Origin: Gammaproteobacteria bacterium
GTDB taxonomy: Bacteria > Pseudomonadota > Gammaproteobacteria > Pseudomonadales > Pseudohongiellaceae
Length of the DNA stretch: 32,067 nt
NCBI GenBank assembly: GCA_029245905.1
Contig: JAQWOJ010000099.1
Location: forward strand, 1 to 32,067
Reading direction: 5' to 3'
Positions 23,811-32,067 of the stretch are shown piece after piece. The translations under genes and the position numbers were made by a program. The stretch's first letter is position 1; the number at the start of each line of letters is the position of its first letter. A model generated the notes under the pieces. The model was not told where the DNA came from and made no database searches. It saw nothing but the letters and a program-made list of their open reading frames with translations.

Positions 23811-25592
23811 TTAGTTCAATTTTTCGGAGGGCTTTGAGTCGCGCAAACGAATATTTAGCTCGCGGAGTTGAGTGTTGGAGACCACACCTGGAGCCTCAGT
23901 CAAAGGACAAGACGCGGATTGAGTTTTAGGAAAAGCGATAACATCTCTAATTGAGCTAGAATCGGTCATTAACATAACCAGCCTATCAAGTCCGAACGCT
24001 ATGCCCCCGTGAGGTGGACAACCATAAGATAGCGCGTCGAGAAGAAATCCAAATTTCTCTTGCGCTTCACTGTCATCAATTCCCAATACCTTAAAAACGG
24101 CTCGCTGCATCTCCGACGCATTTATTCTGATGGACCCTCCACCCAGTTCGGTTCCGTTTAGCACCATGTCATAAGCTCTCGACAGCGCGCTGACCGGATC
24201 TTTATTTAACTGACCAACATGGCAAGCTGGCGCCGTAAAAGGATGATGGAGTGACGTTAAGTTCCCATCACTAGTTTGTTCAAACATGGGGAAATCGATA
24301 ACCCATAACGGTGCCCAGCCCTCTCTGATCAGACCAAGATCTTCCGCCACCTTGACTCTCAATGCCCCGAGAGCTTCATTGACAATTTTTGCTTTATCCG
24401 CCCCAAAGAAAATAATATCCCCAGTTTTTGCCGACAATTTAGCCAAAAGACTTTCAATAACATCTTCGCTCATAAACTTAAGAATTGGCGATTGGAGACC
24501 CTCAACGCCCTTGCTTAGATCATTTATTTTTATCCACGCAAGACCTTTAGCTCCATAAACACCGACAAATTCAGCATAGTCATCTATAACTTTTCGGCTT
24601 AAACCGCTGGCCCCAGGAACATTTAGCGCGACTACACGACTATTTTCGTCATTCGCAGGGCCACTAAACACCTTAAAATCAACAGACCTCATCAAATCCG
24701 AGATATCCACAAATTCCATATCAATACGTAAATCAGGCTTATCTGAACCAAATCGGCGTAAAGCCTCAGCGTAAGTGATTCTGGGGAATTCTCCTAACTG
24801 GACACCCAACATGGACTCAAAGGTGTGCGAAATCATAGCCTCCATAATTTCCATGATTTGATTTTCATCCATGAAAGAAGTCTCAACATCTATCTGAGTA
24901 AATTCTGGCTGTCTATCAGCTCGCAAATCCTCATCACGAAAACATTTCGCGATTTGGTAATATCGATCCATGCCAGAAACCATGAGAATTTGCTTAAATA
25001 ATTGAGGCGATTGCGGCAACGCGAAAAATTTATTTGGATTCGTTCTACTGGGAACCAAGTAATCTCGAGCTCCTTCAGGCGTAGCTTTCGTTAGTAACGG
25101 TGTTTCTATATCAAGAAAGCCATTACTGTCGAGAAAGTTTCTAATTATATTCCCAACTTTTGATCTAAATCTTAATTTCGCTGCCATCTCCGGCCTACGA
25201 AGATCAAGATAACGGTAGCGCAACCTCACATCCTCACCCACCTCCGAATATTCATCTAATTGCATTGGCGGGGTTTCTGCTGCGCTCAACACTCGGAGTT
25301 CTTTGCCTAAAACCTCAATTTCCCCAGTCGGCATTTCCCTGTTAACGGTTCCCTCTGGGCGAAGCCGAACTATCCCTTTAACCAAGACAACGAATTCACT
25401 GCGCACACCCTCAGCAACTTCAAAACTTTCTACCGTATCAGGGTCATAAACAACTTGAGCGATACCATCCCTATCTCGCACGTCTAGAAAAATAACTCCT
25501 CCGTGATCACGCCTTCTATGAACCCAACCACAAAGACTAATATCCTGATCAACATGAGATTCATTTAACTCACCACAAAAATGACTACGCAT
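23811..25592 (-). CDS. aspS: Aspartyl-tRNA synthetase, probably non-discriminating (Asp/Asn)
   Basis: This 593-residue class IIb synthetase has the anticodon OB domain ([20 protein letters not shown]), motif 2 ([18 protein letters not shown]), the bacterial GAD insertion (about 290-420), and motif 3 ([14 protein letters not shown]). His30 in RRRDHGG and Gly81 in RPEG are the residues of the P. aeruginosa type, which charges both tRNA-Asp and tRNA-Asn; E. coli has Leu and Lys there. The organism therefore probably makes Asn-tRNA through GatCAB. It lies between the fmdB-like gene and yebC, with spacings of 22 and 17 bases. Confidence 0.96.
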   Translation of the reverse strand: MRSHFCGELNESHVDQDISLCGWVHRRRDHGGVIFLDVRDRDGIAQVVYDPDTVESFEVAEGVRSEFVVLVKGIVRLRPEGTVNREMPTGEIEVLGKELRVLSAAETPPMQLDEYSEVGEDVRLRYRYLDLRRPEMAAKLRFRSKVGNIIRNFLDSNGFLDIETPLLTKATPEGARDYLVPSRTNPNKFFALPQSPQLFKQILMVSGMDRYYQIAKCFRDEDLRADRQPEFTQIDVETSFMDENQIMEIMEAMISHTFESMLGVQLGEFPRITYAEALRRFGSDKPDLRIDMEFVDISDLMRSVDFKVFSGPANDENSRVVALNVPGASGLSRKVIDDYAEFVGVYGAKGLAWIKINDLSKGVEGLQSPILKFMSEDVIESLLAKLSAKTGDIIFFGADKAKIVNEALGALRVKVAEDLGLIREGWAPLWVIDFPMFEQTSDGNLTSLHHPFTAPACHVGQLNKDPVSALSRAYDMVLNGTELGGGSIRINASEMQRAVFKVLGIDDSEAQEKFGFLLDALSYGCPPHGGIAFGLDRLVMLMTDSSSIRDVIAFPKTQSASCPLTEAPGVVSNTQLRELNIRLRDSKPSEKLN

Positions 25593-25614
25593 ACTTTGTT
25601 ACTATCCTTTTGCT

Positions 25615-25977
25615 CTATATTTTTCCGTTATTTTTACCGGAGGTCGGCGCGGCACCCGGTTCAGACGTTTTTTTACCTAAATTTTCACCCGAAACTGAGG
25701 TGCTTTCCTTGTTACTCTGTGCTTTAGGCGCCTTGCTTTCACGCCCTTCCGTTTTATTTTCGCTTGAATCAGACTCCGCTAATTTCTTCTTATTGCCAGT
25801 TTTAAAATCAGTTTCATACCAACCTCCTCCTTTTAGCCTAAAACTAGCCGCAGACACCAGCTTTCGCAGCGAGGGAGCAAAGCAAACAGGACAATCCTTT
25901 AAAGGCGCATCATTAATTTTTTGTAACGCCTCAATTTTTTTCTCACAGAGAGAACATTGATATTCATAAATCGGCAT
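25615..25977 (-). CDS. FmdB-type zinc ribbon protein
   Basis: The N-terminal 45 residues match the FmdB/CxxC_CxxC zinc ribbon: MPIYEYQCSLCEKKIEALQ, DCPVCFAPSLRKLVSAASF and FRLKGGGWYETDFK. The remaining 60 residues are Ser/Lys/Glu-rich and probably disordered. The family is small and uncharacterised; a regulatory or nucleic-acid role has been suggested from the formamidase operon protein that named it. It is the first gene of the aspS-yebC-ruvCAB run, an arrangement shared with many gammaproteobacteria. Confidence 0.9.
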   Translation of the reverse strand: MPIYEYQCSLCEKKIEALQKINDAPLKDCPVCFAPSLRKLVSAASFRLKGGGWYETDFKTGNKKKLAESDSSENKTEGRESKAPKAQSNKESTSVSGENLGKKTSEPGAAPTSGKNNGKI

Positions 25978-26102
25978 GATTTTTTCTTAACTTTTAATTA
26001 CTTTTCTTCTGAAATGAATGAGGCTCCAATTTCCATTAAGTGTCTATCGCCCAATCTGACCTACACTTGGATAACAGACCACTTTCATCCAACTTTTCAA
26101 GC

Positions 26103-26108
26103 ATTATA
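26103..26108 (-). promoter_or_regulatory. Candidate -10 for the fmdB-aspS-yebC-ruv operon
   Basis: TATAAT on the minus strand matches the consensus exactly, but the hexamer 17 bases upstream (GGCACG) is a poor -35, and TTGTTA lies 23 bases upstream. It is the only good -10 I see before the operon. Confidence 0.3.
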
Positions 26109-26303
26109 ACTCATCTCAGTGTCTTCGTGCCTAACAAAAAAAGAATAAAAAGCCTAGCTGACATTAGTATCTAATCATGCAACAATCGCGTTGTGAAAAT
26201 ATGACAGCATCACATACCCGGAAAATCTCAACAGAGTCATAATCTTTATCGTCTCATCGTAATAAAGTTTTGCAAATAATCTGAACAAACTACCTTCAAA
26301 TGC

Positions 26304-26332
26304 TTGCTAGGCGTTAGGTAATGATTTATAAA
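26304..26332 (+). promoter_or_regulatory. Candidate sigma70 promoter of the HU-family gene
   Basis: TTGCTA (26304-26309) and TATAAA (26327-26332) are separated by exactly 17 bases. Predicted transcription starts near 26339, leaving an untranslated leader of about 120 bases that contains both 20-base elements. Confidence 0.5.
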
Positions 26333-26392
26333 TATCATACTCCAGCGCTTACACAGGGATTCGTTAGCTGCAAAGCAACCTTATTAGCAAGT

Positions 26393-26442
26393 ATCGATCA
26401 GCAGTCCGTAACCATAGCGGATATTAATCAACAGTTTGTTAC
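26393..26442 (+). repeat. Two related 20-base elements spaced 30 bases apart
   Basis: 26393-26412 (ATCGATCAGCAGTCCGTAAC) and 26423-26442 (ATTAATCAACAGTTTGTTAC) match at 14 of 20 positions, and five of the six differences are transitions. The 30-base period is close to three helical turns. They lie in the predicted leader of the HU-family gene, the second ending 18 bases before its ATG. Confidence 0.4.
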
Positions 26443-26460
26443 AAAAAAAAGAGATTGGGC

Positions 26461-26847
26461 ATGCCTGTAAAAAAACCACCAAGAATAGCTTCCTCAAATA
26501 AAAAGCGTACTACGTCCAAGAAGATTCCAGCAATTCAAAAGAAATACACAAAAACAGAAATTTTGAATGAAATAGCTGCTAAAACCGCGGTAAACCGGAA
26601 AGACGTTTCTGCGGTGCTAGAAGAGTTAAACGTCCTCATCGAACGTCATATCAAAAAGCGCGCCGTTGGCGAATTCACGCTGCCAGGTTTATTGAAAATC
26701 AAATGTGTCACTCGTCCCGCGAGACCTGCTAGAAAAGACGTTCCGAACCCATTTAGGCCGGGAGAATTAATGGATATCCCCAGGAAGGCAGCGTCGACGA
26801 GAGTGAAGGTTTTACCACTTAAGAAACTCAAAGAGTTTGCCTTGTGA
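26461..26847 (+). CDS. HU-family DNA-binding protein with basic N-terminal tail
   Basis: I start at ATG 26461, skipping an in-frame TTG at 26455. The first 28 residues are a Lys/Arg/Pro/Ser-rich tail (MPVKKPPRIASSNKKRTTSK). Residues 29-128 form a divergent HU fold: YTKTEILNEIAAKTAVNRKDVSAVLEEL for the helical dimer body, FTLPGLLKIK for the sheet and VPNPFRPGELMDIP for the arm tip, retaining the NP proline that intercalates DNA. Related proteins with alanine/lysine-rich tails are common in marine gammaproteobacteria. The role is probably nucleoid compaction, with the tail adding non-specific DNA contact in the manner of histone tails. It is monocistronic, with its own promoter and a strong terminator. 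Confidence 0.88.
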   Translation: MPVKKPPRIASSNKKRTTSKKIPAIQKKYTKTEILNEIAAKTAVNRKDVSAVLEELNVLIERHIKKRAVGEFTLPGLLKIKCVTRPARPARKDVPNPFRPGELMDIPRKAASTRVKVLPLKKLKEFAL

Positions 26848-26905
26848 GCTAAGCGCAGCTGGCAAATCGAACGTGCATTGAAGCGTTCCGATTGATACAT
26901 TAGAG

Positions 26906-26930
26906 GGCGGCCAAGGGCTGCCTTTTTTTT
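26906..26930 (+). terminator. Rho-independent terminator after the HU-family gene
   Basis: GGCGGCC (26906-26912), loop AAG, and GGCTGCC (26916-26922) form a seven-pair stem with one G-T pair, followed directly by eight T (26923-26930). It is the clearest terminator in the window and separates this gene from proS. Confidence 0.9.
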
Positions 26931-26961
26931 GAAGAACCGTTAGAAAATAAACCGAGTTAAA

Positions 26962-28698
26962 ATGCGAACTAGTCAATACCTATTAGCCACAATCAAAGAA
27001 TCGCCAGCCGACGCAGAGATCATAAGTCATAAGCTAATGATTCGCGCCGGGATGGTTCGAAAACTTGCAAGCGGCCTATATAACTGGCTCCCATTAGGAT
27101 TAAGAGTACTTAACAATATTACAAAAATTGTTCGAGAGGAGATGAACAAATCTGGAGCGATGGAAGTGTCTATGCCAATAGTCCAACATGCTGAACTTTG
27201 GCACGAAACTGGGCGATGGGATCAGATGGGACCTGAGCTATTGCGATTTAAAGACCGCCATAATAGGGACTTCTGCCTTGGACCAAATCACGAAGAAGTC
27301 ATTACTGATTTAGTTCGCAATGAGTATGCCAGTTATAAGCAGTTACCAGCTACATTCTATCAAATCCAAACAAAATTCCGTGACGAGCGAAGACCCCGAT
27401 TTGGCGTGATGAGAGCGCGAGAATTTATAATGAAAGACGCCTATTCCTTTCATGATAGTGAAGCATGCTTGAAGGGAACTTATGAGAGAATGCATCGAAC
27501 ATATTGCAGCATTTTTGACCGCCTTGATTTAAATTATAGGTCGGTTATAGCGGATTCCGGAAATATAGGCGGAAGCACATCACACGAGTTTCATGTCCTC
27601 GCAAATTCAGGGGAAGACGATATCGTGTTTAGCAGCGAAGGCGACTATGCGGCCAGCATTGACCTAGCCACTGGTGGCTTGGCTTTCGAAAACCAAATAG
27701 AAAAAGAAAATACCCCGAAAGAAGTAGATACAGGTAATGCAACTTCCGTTCAAGAAATTGCAGATATTCTAGAAATACAGACACGCAAAATCGTCAAAAC
27801 CTTAATTGTACATGCTGAAGATGAAGGCGGAAATGTTACTGATGGATTAGTTGCTTTTTTCCTTCGCGGCGACCAAGAGCTAAATGTAATAAAAGCGCAA
27901 AATATCGCGGGAGTATTTTCTCCCTTAAAATTTGCCTCTGATGAGCTTATTAGAAATAAAATAAATAGCCATGTCGGCTATTTGGGACCAGTAAAATTAT
28001 CGATTCGCAAAATTGCGGACTACAGCGTGAAAGACCTTTGCAATTTTACATGTGGCGCCAACAAACCAGGCAAACACTTAACTAATATGAATTGGTCGAA
28101 AGCTTGCTCTTACGATGAAATCGTTGATATCCGCCGCGTGCAACAAAAAGATATTAGTCCAAAGAAAAACGGCTCACTATTAATAAAAAAGGGTATTGAG
28201 GTCGGGCATATTTTTCAGCTTGGCCATAAATACAGTCAAGCGCTTAATGCAACTGTTTTAGACGAAAATGGAAAAGCTGTTCAAATGCTTATGGGGTGTT
28301 ATGGTATAGGTGTTACTCGGTTGGTCGCCGCTTGCATTGAACAAAACCATGATGAGAAAGGTATCATTTGGCCAGAAAATATTGCGCCTTTCCAACTTTT
28401 GATCATTGAAATTGACGCACATAAATCCACGCAAGTAACTGAATGTTCAAATTCAATTTATAAGAGGTATTCGAAGCTAGGCGTAGACATTTTATTAGAC
28501 GATCGAGACAAAAAAACAAGCCCGGGCGTTAAATTTGCTGATTCCGAACTTATTGGCATTCCCCATCGCCTGGTTATCTCACCACGATCCTTAGAAAACG
28601 GTGCCGTAGAATATACGTGCCGTAACGGGAGGAAAAAACAGCAAATAAATATCAAGGAAATTGAAATATTTTTAAATGACCTCTTACTCGCTTGCTAA
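26962..28698 (+). CDS. proS: Prolyl-tRNA synthetase ProRS
   Basis: ProRS attaches proline to tRNA-Pro. This is the bacterial type with the INS editing domain that clears Ala-tRNA-Pro. Visible are MRTSQYLLATIKESPADAE, motif 1 (MVRKLASGLYNWLPLGLRVL), motif 2 (FRDERRPRFGVMRAREFIMK), the editing insertion (about residues 230-390, with VKTLIVHAEDEGG and DYSVKDLCNFTCGAN), motif 3 (MLMGCYGIGVTRLVAACIEQ) and the HGTP anticodon domain. At 578 residues it is complete. It starts 31 bases after the terminator; I see no clear promoter. Supply of Pro-tRNA and YebC in one window is noted, but both are ordinary core genes. Confidence 0.97.
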   Translation: MRTSQYLLATIKESPADAEIISHKLMIRAGMVRKLASGLYNWLPLGLRVLNNITKIVREEMNKSGAMEVSMPIVQHAELWHETGRWDQMGPELLRFKDRHNRDFCLGPNHEEVITDLVRNEYASYKQLPATFYQIQTKFRDERRPRFGVMRAREFIMKDAYSFHDSEACLKGTYERMHRTYCSIFDRLDLNYRSVIADSGNIGGSTSHEFHVLANSGEDDIVFSSEGDYAASIDLATGGLAFENQIEKENTPKEVDTGNATSVQEIADILEIQTRKIVKTLIVHAEDEGGNVTDGLVAFFLRGDQELNVIKAQNIAGVFSPLKFASDELIRNKINSHVGYLGPVKLSIRKIADYSVKDLCNFTCGANKPGKHLTNMNWSKACSYDEIVDIRRVQQKDISPKKNGSLLIKKGIEVGHIFQLGHKYSQALNATVLDENGKAVQMLMGCYGIGVTRLVAACIEQNHDEKGIIWPENIAPFQLLIIEIDAHKSTQVTECSNSIYKRYSKLGVDILLDDRDKKTSPGVKFADSELIGIPHRLVISPRSLENGAVEYTCRNGRKKQQINIKEIEIFLNDLLLAC

Positions 28699-28710
28699 TT
28701 AAGCGCTAGC

Positions 28711-28716
28711 TATAAT
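28711..28716 (+). promoter_or_regulatory. Candidate -10 for the arsC-like/wrbA operon
   Basis: A perfect TATAAT lies 21 bases before the arsC-like start in the 38-base gap after proS. No good -35 is present at 16-18 bases, so the call is weak and read-through from proS is equally possible. Confidence 0.25.
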
Positions 28717-28736
28717 AACTGCGTTTCGAGAAGAAT

Positions 28737-30083
<1,347 letters not shown>

Positions 30084-30098
30084 TCTAAGCAAGTTTTA

Positions 30099-30791
30099 CT
30101 ACCAATGCATTACTTTTTTTATTAGAGGAATAGTAATACGTCTTTTCTCAGCAAAAGAAATTTGGTCTACGGCATCTAGAACGCATATAAGACCATGCAT
30201 ATCGCGTTGAGATCTAGCTACGATGTAATCCGCAACGGAAACGCTTAACTTTATGCCGCGCTGCTTTGCCCGAAATTTTAAAACTTCCATTTGCCATGAC
30301 TCATCAAGACTGGAGAGTTTAAATACGGGCAACCCACAAAGCCTTGATTGTAGATCTGCTAGCGTTAATTCTAAATTCGGCGGAGCTTGGTTAGCACTAA
30401 TAACTAAGCGAGAGCCACTGTCTTTCGCTTTGTTATATAATTGAAAAAGCGCCTCTTCCCAAGCAGCCTTTTTTTGAACAAATTGGATATCATCAACACA
30501 AATAGTATCCACGTTTTCAAGACCCTGAAGGATCTCTGGTGAAAATTTATTTGCGTTTAGTAAAGGTATATATATGGAAGATTCATTTTTCGTCAACGCT
30601 TCATGACAGACAGACTGAAGAAGATGGGTTCGCCCTGACCCTAAAGAACCCCATAGAAATACCTGGGAGGCCGTTCCTTTGAGCTCACTAATAACCTCAG
30701 CATTTGAGCCAACATCAAAAAAATTCTCAAATTTAGCCTCGTCGTTTAAGCTAAGATCCAATGTAAGTTGAGTGTCTATATGATGGATCAT
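30099..30791 (-). CDS. hda: DnaA inactivator Hda
   Basis: Hda, bound to the DNA-loaded beta clamp, triggers hydrolysis of ATP on DnaA and so prevents re-initiation. The N-terminus has the clamp-binding motif QLTLDL (residues 8-13). The DnaA-like AAA+ core follows: LWGSLGSGRTHLLQ (the family's altered Walker A with Arg for Lys), TICVDDIQFV (Walker B), LVISANQAPPNL (sensor 1) and LQSRLCG (arginine finger region). Like other Hda it lacks the DnaA DNA-binding domain. It lies 3 bases after the DUF2066 gene. Confidence 0.94.
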   Translation of the reverse strand: MIHHIDTQLTLDLSLNDEAKFENFFDVGSNAEVISELKGTASQVFLWGSLGSGRTHLLQSVCHEALTKNESSIYIPLLNANKFSPEILQGLENVDTICVDDIQFVQKKAAWEEALFQLYNKAKDSGSRLVISANQAPPNLELTLADLQSRLCGLPVFKLSSLDESWQMEVLKFRAKQRGIKLSVSVADYIVARSQRDMHGLICVLDAVDQISFAEKRRITIPLIKKVMHW

Positions 30792-30794
30792 ACG

Positions 30795-31907
30795 TCATCG
30801 AGTCCATCGGTAGTGCAAAATACCGAGGTCATCAACTGCTCCCCCCCCTATCGGCATTAAATCCCTATCAAGAGCTATAATTTCAAACAATTGAGATGAA
30901 TTTCCAACAAGGCCTAATTCTAATTCTAGGCGTTCGCCATCCAAAAAGGAGTTCTTAACATTTCGCACCAAGCCCAGACCTGAAAGATAATTAATGAGAG
31001 CAGAATAAGTCTTCAAGTCGCTGACTCCCTCAACGCGCAGCATTATCGTCTCTTCAATGCCAGCATCTGGAACAATGCCAAAATAACGGGCCAACTGACT
31101 CACAACTCGATCAAGAGGCAAATATAAATATGATTCTAAATTATCCTCAAATCCATCAAAAATTAAAACCTCGTCTTGAAAAAGAAACTGCCACAACCCG
31201 ACAAGATCTCCTCCCGCGGTATAGTGAAGCCGCCCCGAAAGAATGCTGTCTGCCCCATAACGAGCACTTGCTTTAATTATTTCTTGCTCAACGAGAGTCC
31301 AAATTTCATCCTCTGATAAATTTTGTCGGTCTTCAAAATCAAATACTGGGAATATAATCGGAATGCCTCTATCTTCTGCGAATTCTTGCATATATTCAAT
31401 AATTTCTGGATTAATATCCGGTGTCAGCATCGTCCTTTCGCCTAAACTGTTTTGCAGCACCATCCAAACCAAAATACTCGGCCTATTACTATCCCAAACA
31501 GGAATATTTGATTCAGCTAACAAGTCATTAATTAAAGAATTAGCGAAACTTACCTCAATGTACCTAGTCTCGACCCTTGAGAGCCCATTATTAACCTGGC
31601 CCAACAACGAACGATCCACTAAGTCAGTCGAGTAGCTTATCGACTCTATATATCGCTCTGGATTAGCCAATGCCGCTTCAATGTCGGGGTGATCCAACCA
31701 TCGGTACTCTCCCGCTACTTTCACAATTACAGCCCTCAATGCCTCCCTAAACGCTCGATTTCGCTCAGCATCACTATCACTGGCAACAAGAACCCGGTGT
31801 TGATAAAGTCCTTCAACCTGTAAGGCAAAGGCTGTTGGCATTGCGATAAAAATCACAAAGAATAAAGACCAAATCAGCAATATATTTAGATATTTCGTTG
31901 TTTGCAT
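30795..31907 (-). CDS. DUF2066 family exported protein
   Basis: This 370-residue protein has a signal peptide (to about residue 28, AFA/LQVEGLY) and the DUF2066 pattern: LYQHRVLVASDSDAERN, FREALRAVIVKVAGE, PSILVWMVLQN, ARYGADSILSGRL and LVGLWQFLF. It probably acts in the periplasm; function unknown. The fixed position between purM and hda supports the assignment. An eight-base G tract on the coding strand (30841-30848) encodes Gly residues about 17 codons from the end. It is divergent from the purM-like start, with 124 bases between; I saw no PurR-like palindrome there. Confidence 0.9.
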   Translation of the reverse strand: MQTTKYLNILLIWSLFFVIFIAMPTAFALQVEGLYQHRVLVASDSDAERNRAFREALRAVIVKVAGEYRWLDHPDIEAALANPERYIESISYSTDLVDRSLLGQVNNGLSRVETRYIEVSFANSLINDLLAESNIPVWDSNRPSILVWMVLQNSLGERTMLTPDINPEIIEYMQEFAEDRGIPIIFPVFDFEDRQNLSEDEIWTLVEQEIIKASARYGADSILSGRLHYTAGGDLVGLWQFLFQDEVLIFDGFEDNLESYLYLPLDRVVSQLARYFGIVPDAGIEETIMLRVEGVSDLKTYSALINYLSGLGLVRNVKNSFLDGERLELELGLVGNSSQLFEIIALDRDLMPIGGGAVDDLGILHYRWTR

Positions 31908-32031
31908 CTTGTGATATTACTGCAATTATCATACTTGCGCATAAATACATGAGATTGCCACTGACTCACCTAAGTCTTCTTGTTAAAATTAGAGTGATAC
32001 CCTCAGAGATAATTCAACTAGGTAGATACGA

Positions 32032-32067
32032 ATGAGCACCAAGAAAGAACCAAAAAGCACTACCAAC
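32032..32067 (+). CDS. purM: Start of a gene, probably purM (only 12 codons visible)
   Basis: An ATG opens MSTKKEPKSTTN and is still open at the window end. Twelve residues are too few to identify a protein. The call rests on synteny: in Pseudomonas and relatives purM (AIR synthetase of purine synthesis) is divergent from the DUF2066-hda pair. A short polar N-terminal extension before the conserved core is usual in PurM. Confidence 0.5.
   Translation, partial: MSTKKEPKSTTN

Larger units (their letters stand above)
25978..26460. other. 483-base intergenic region between divergent fmdB-like and HU genes
   Basis: This is the longest gene-free stretch. On the minus side, a perfect TATAAT (26103-26108) lies about 125 bases before the fmdB-like start, with a poor -35. 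On the plus side there is a good promoter (26304-26332) and a pair of related 20-base elements (26393-26442). A 21-codon ATG frame at 26177 has no support. I see no tRNA, no terminator and no IS trace; a small RNA cannot be excluded. Confidence 0.6.

Noticed and set aside
26646-26900. 84-codon minus-strand frame over the HU gene
   Set aside because: It is a shadow of the HU-family gene and has no recognisable protein features.
31908-32031. PurR operator before the purM-like gene
   Set aside because: No sequence close to ACGCAAACGTTTGCGT is present in the spacer.

Overview
The window is chromosomal core DNA of a moderately AT-rich gammaproteobacterium, probably a free-living marine member of the Pseudomonadales/Cellvibrionales-type lineages. 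This is inferred from protein sequence style (BamC, YebC, AspRS, WrbA, CpoB and Hda all resemble Pseudomonas-type homologues) and from gene order. From memory, nadA-bepA-tusA-like-AI-2E-dapA-bamC, tRNA-Lys-queC-queE-cpoB-pal-tolBARQ-ruvBAC-yebC-aspS, and proS-arsC-wrbA-hda-DUF2066-purM all fall within one stretch of the Pseudomonas aeruginosa chromosome. I saw no insertion sequence, phage, CRISPR array, toxin-antitoxin or recognisable defence genes.

Layout. (1) 1-1065, minus strand: the left edge is the most accessory part. It holds the start of a DUF4266 lipoprotein and, upstream of it, an exported protein with two tandem beta-type modules, a long Pro-Thr linker encoded by a hexanucleotide repeat, and a CxxCH haem-type C-terminal domain. 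(2) 1349-6609: mnmC (tRNA wobble uridine), an M18 aminopeptidase, an exported FKBP isomerase, a leucine-rich-repeat lipoprotein and miaE (tRNA ms2i6A hydroxylase). Two convergent pairs share a TTAA that supplies both stop codons. (3) 6001-11390, minus: a likely six-gene operon, tusA-like, AI-2E/PerM permease, dapA, bamC, rmuC, miaE. (4) 11519-14311: bepA (outer-membrane protease/chaperone), convergent nadA, and tRNA-Lys(UUU). (5) 14379-20599, minus: the complete Tol-Pal envelope machine (tolQ, tolR, tolA, tolB, pal, cpoB) running into queE and queC of queuosine/7-deazaguanine synthesis; ybgC is absent from its usual place before tolQ. (6) 20826-25977, minus: fmdB-like, aspS, yebC, ruvC, ruvA, ruvB, the Holliday-junction module co-directional with an apparently non-discriminating AspRS. 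(7) 25978-26460: a 483-base intergenic region with divergent promoter candidates. (8) 26461-30083, plus: an HU-family DNA-binding protein with a basic N-terminal tail and a strong terminator, then proS, an ArsC-like reductase, WrbA-like quinone oxidoreductase and a DUF2069 membrane protein. (9) 30099-31907, minus: hda and a DUF2066 exported protein, divergent from the first codons of a gene that synteny suggests is purM.

The genes serve outer-membrane assembly and cell constriction (BamC, BepA, FKBP, Tol-Pal, CpoB), tRNA maturation and charging (MnmC, MiaE, QueC, QueE, AspRS, ProRS, with a tRNA-Lys that is itself a class of MnmC substrate), recombination (RuvABC, RmuC) and replication control (Hda). 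Many starts are GTG or TTG (tolQ, tolB, pal, ruvA, ruvB, bamC). The window is mostly conserved housekeeping. The least explained items are the left-edge redox-like pair, the repeats ahead of nadA and the HU gene, and a mini-ORF overlapping the tolQ start. I do not see a complete new system.
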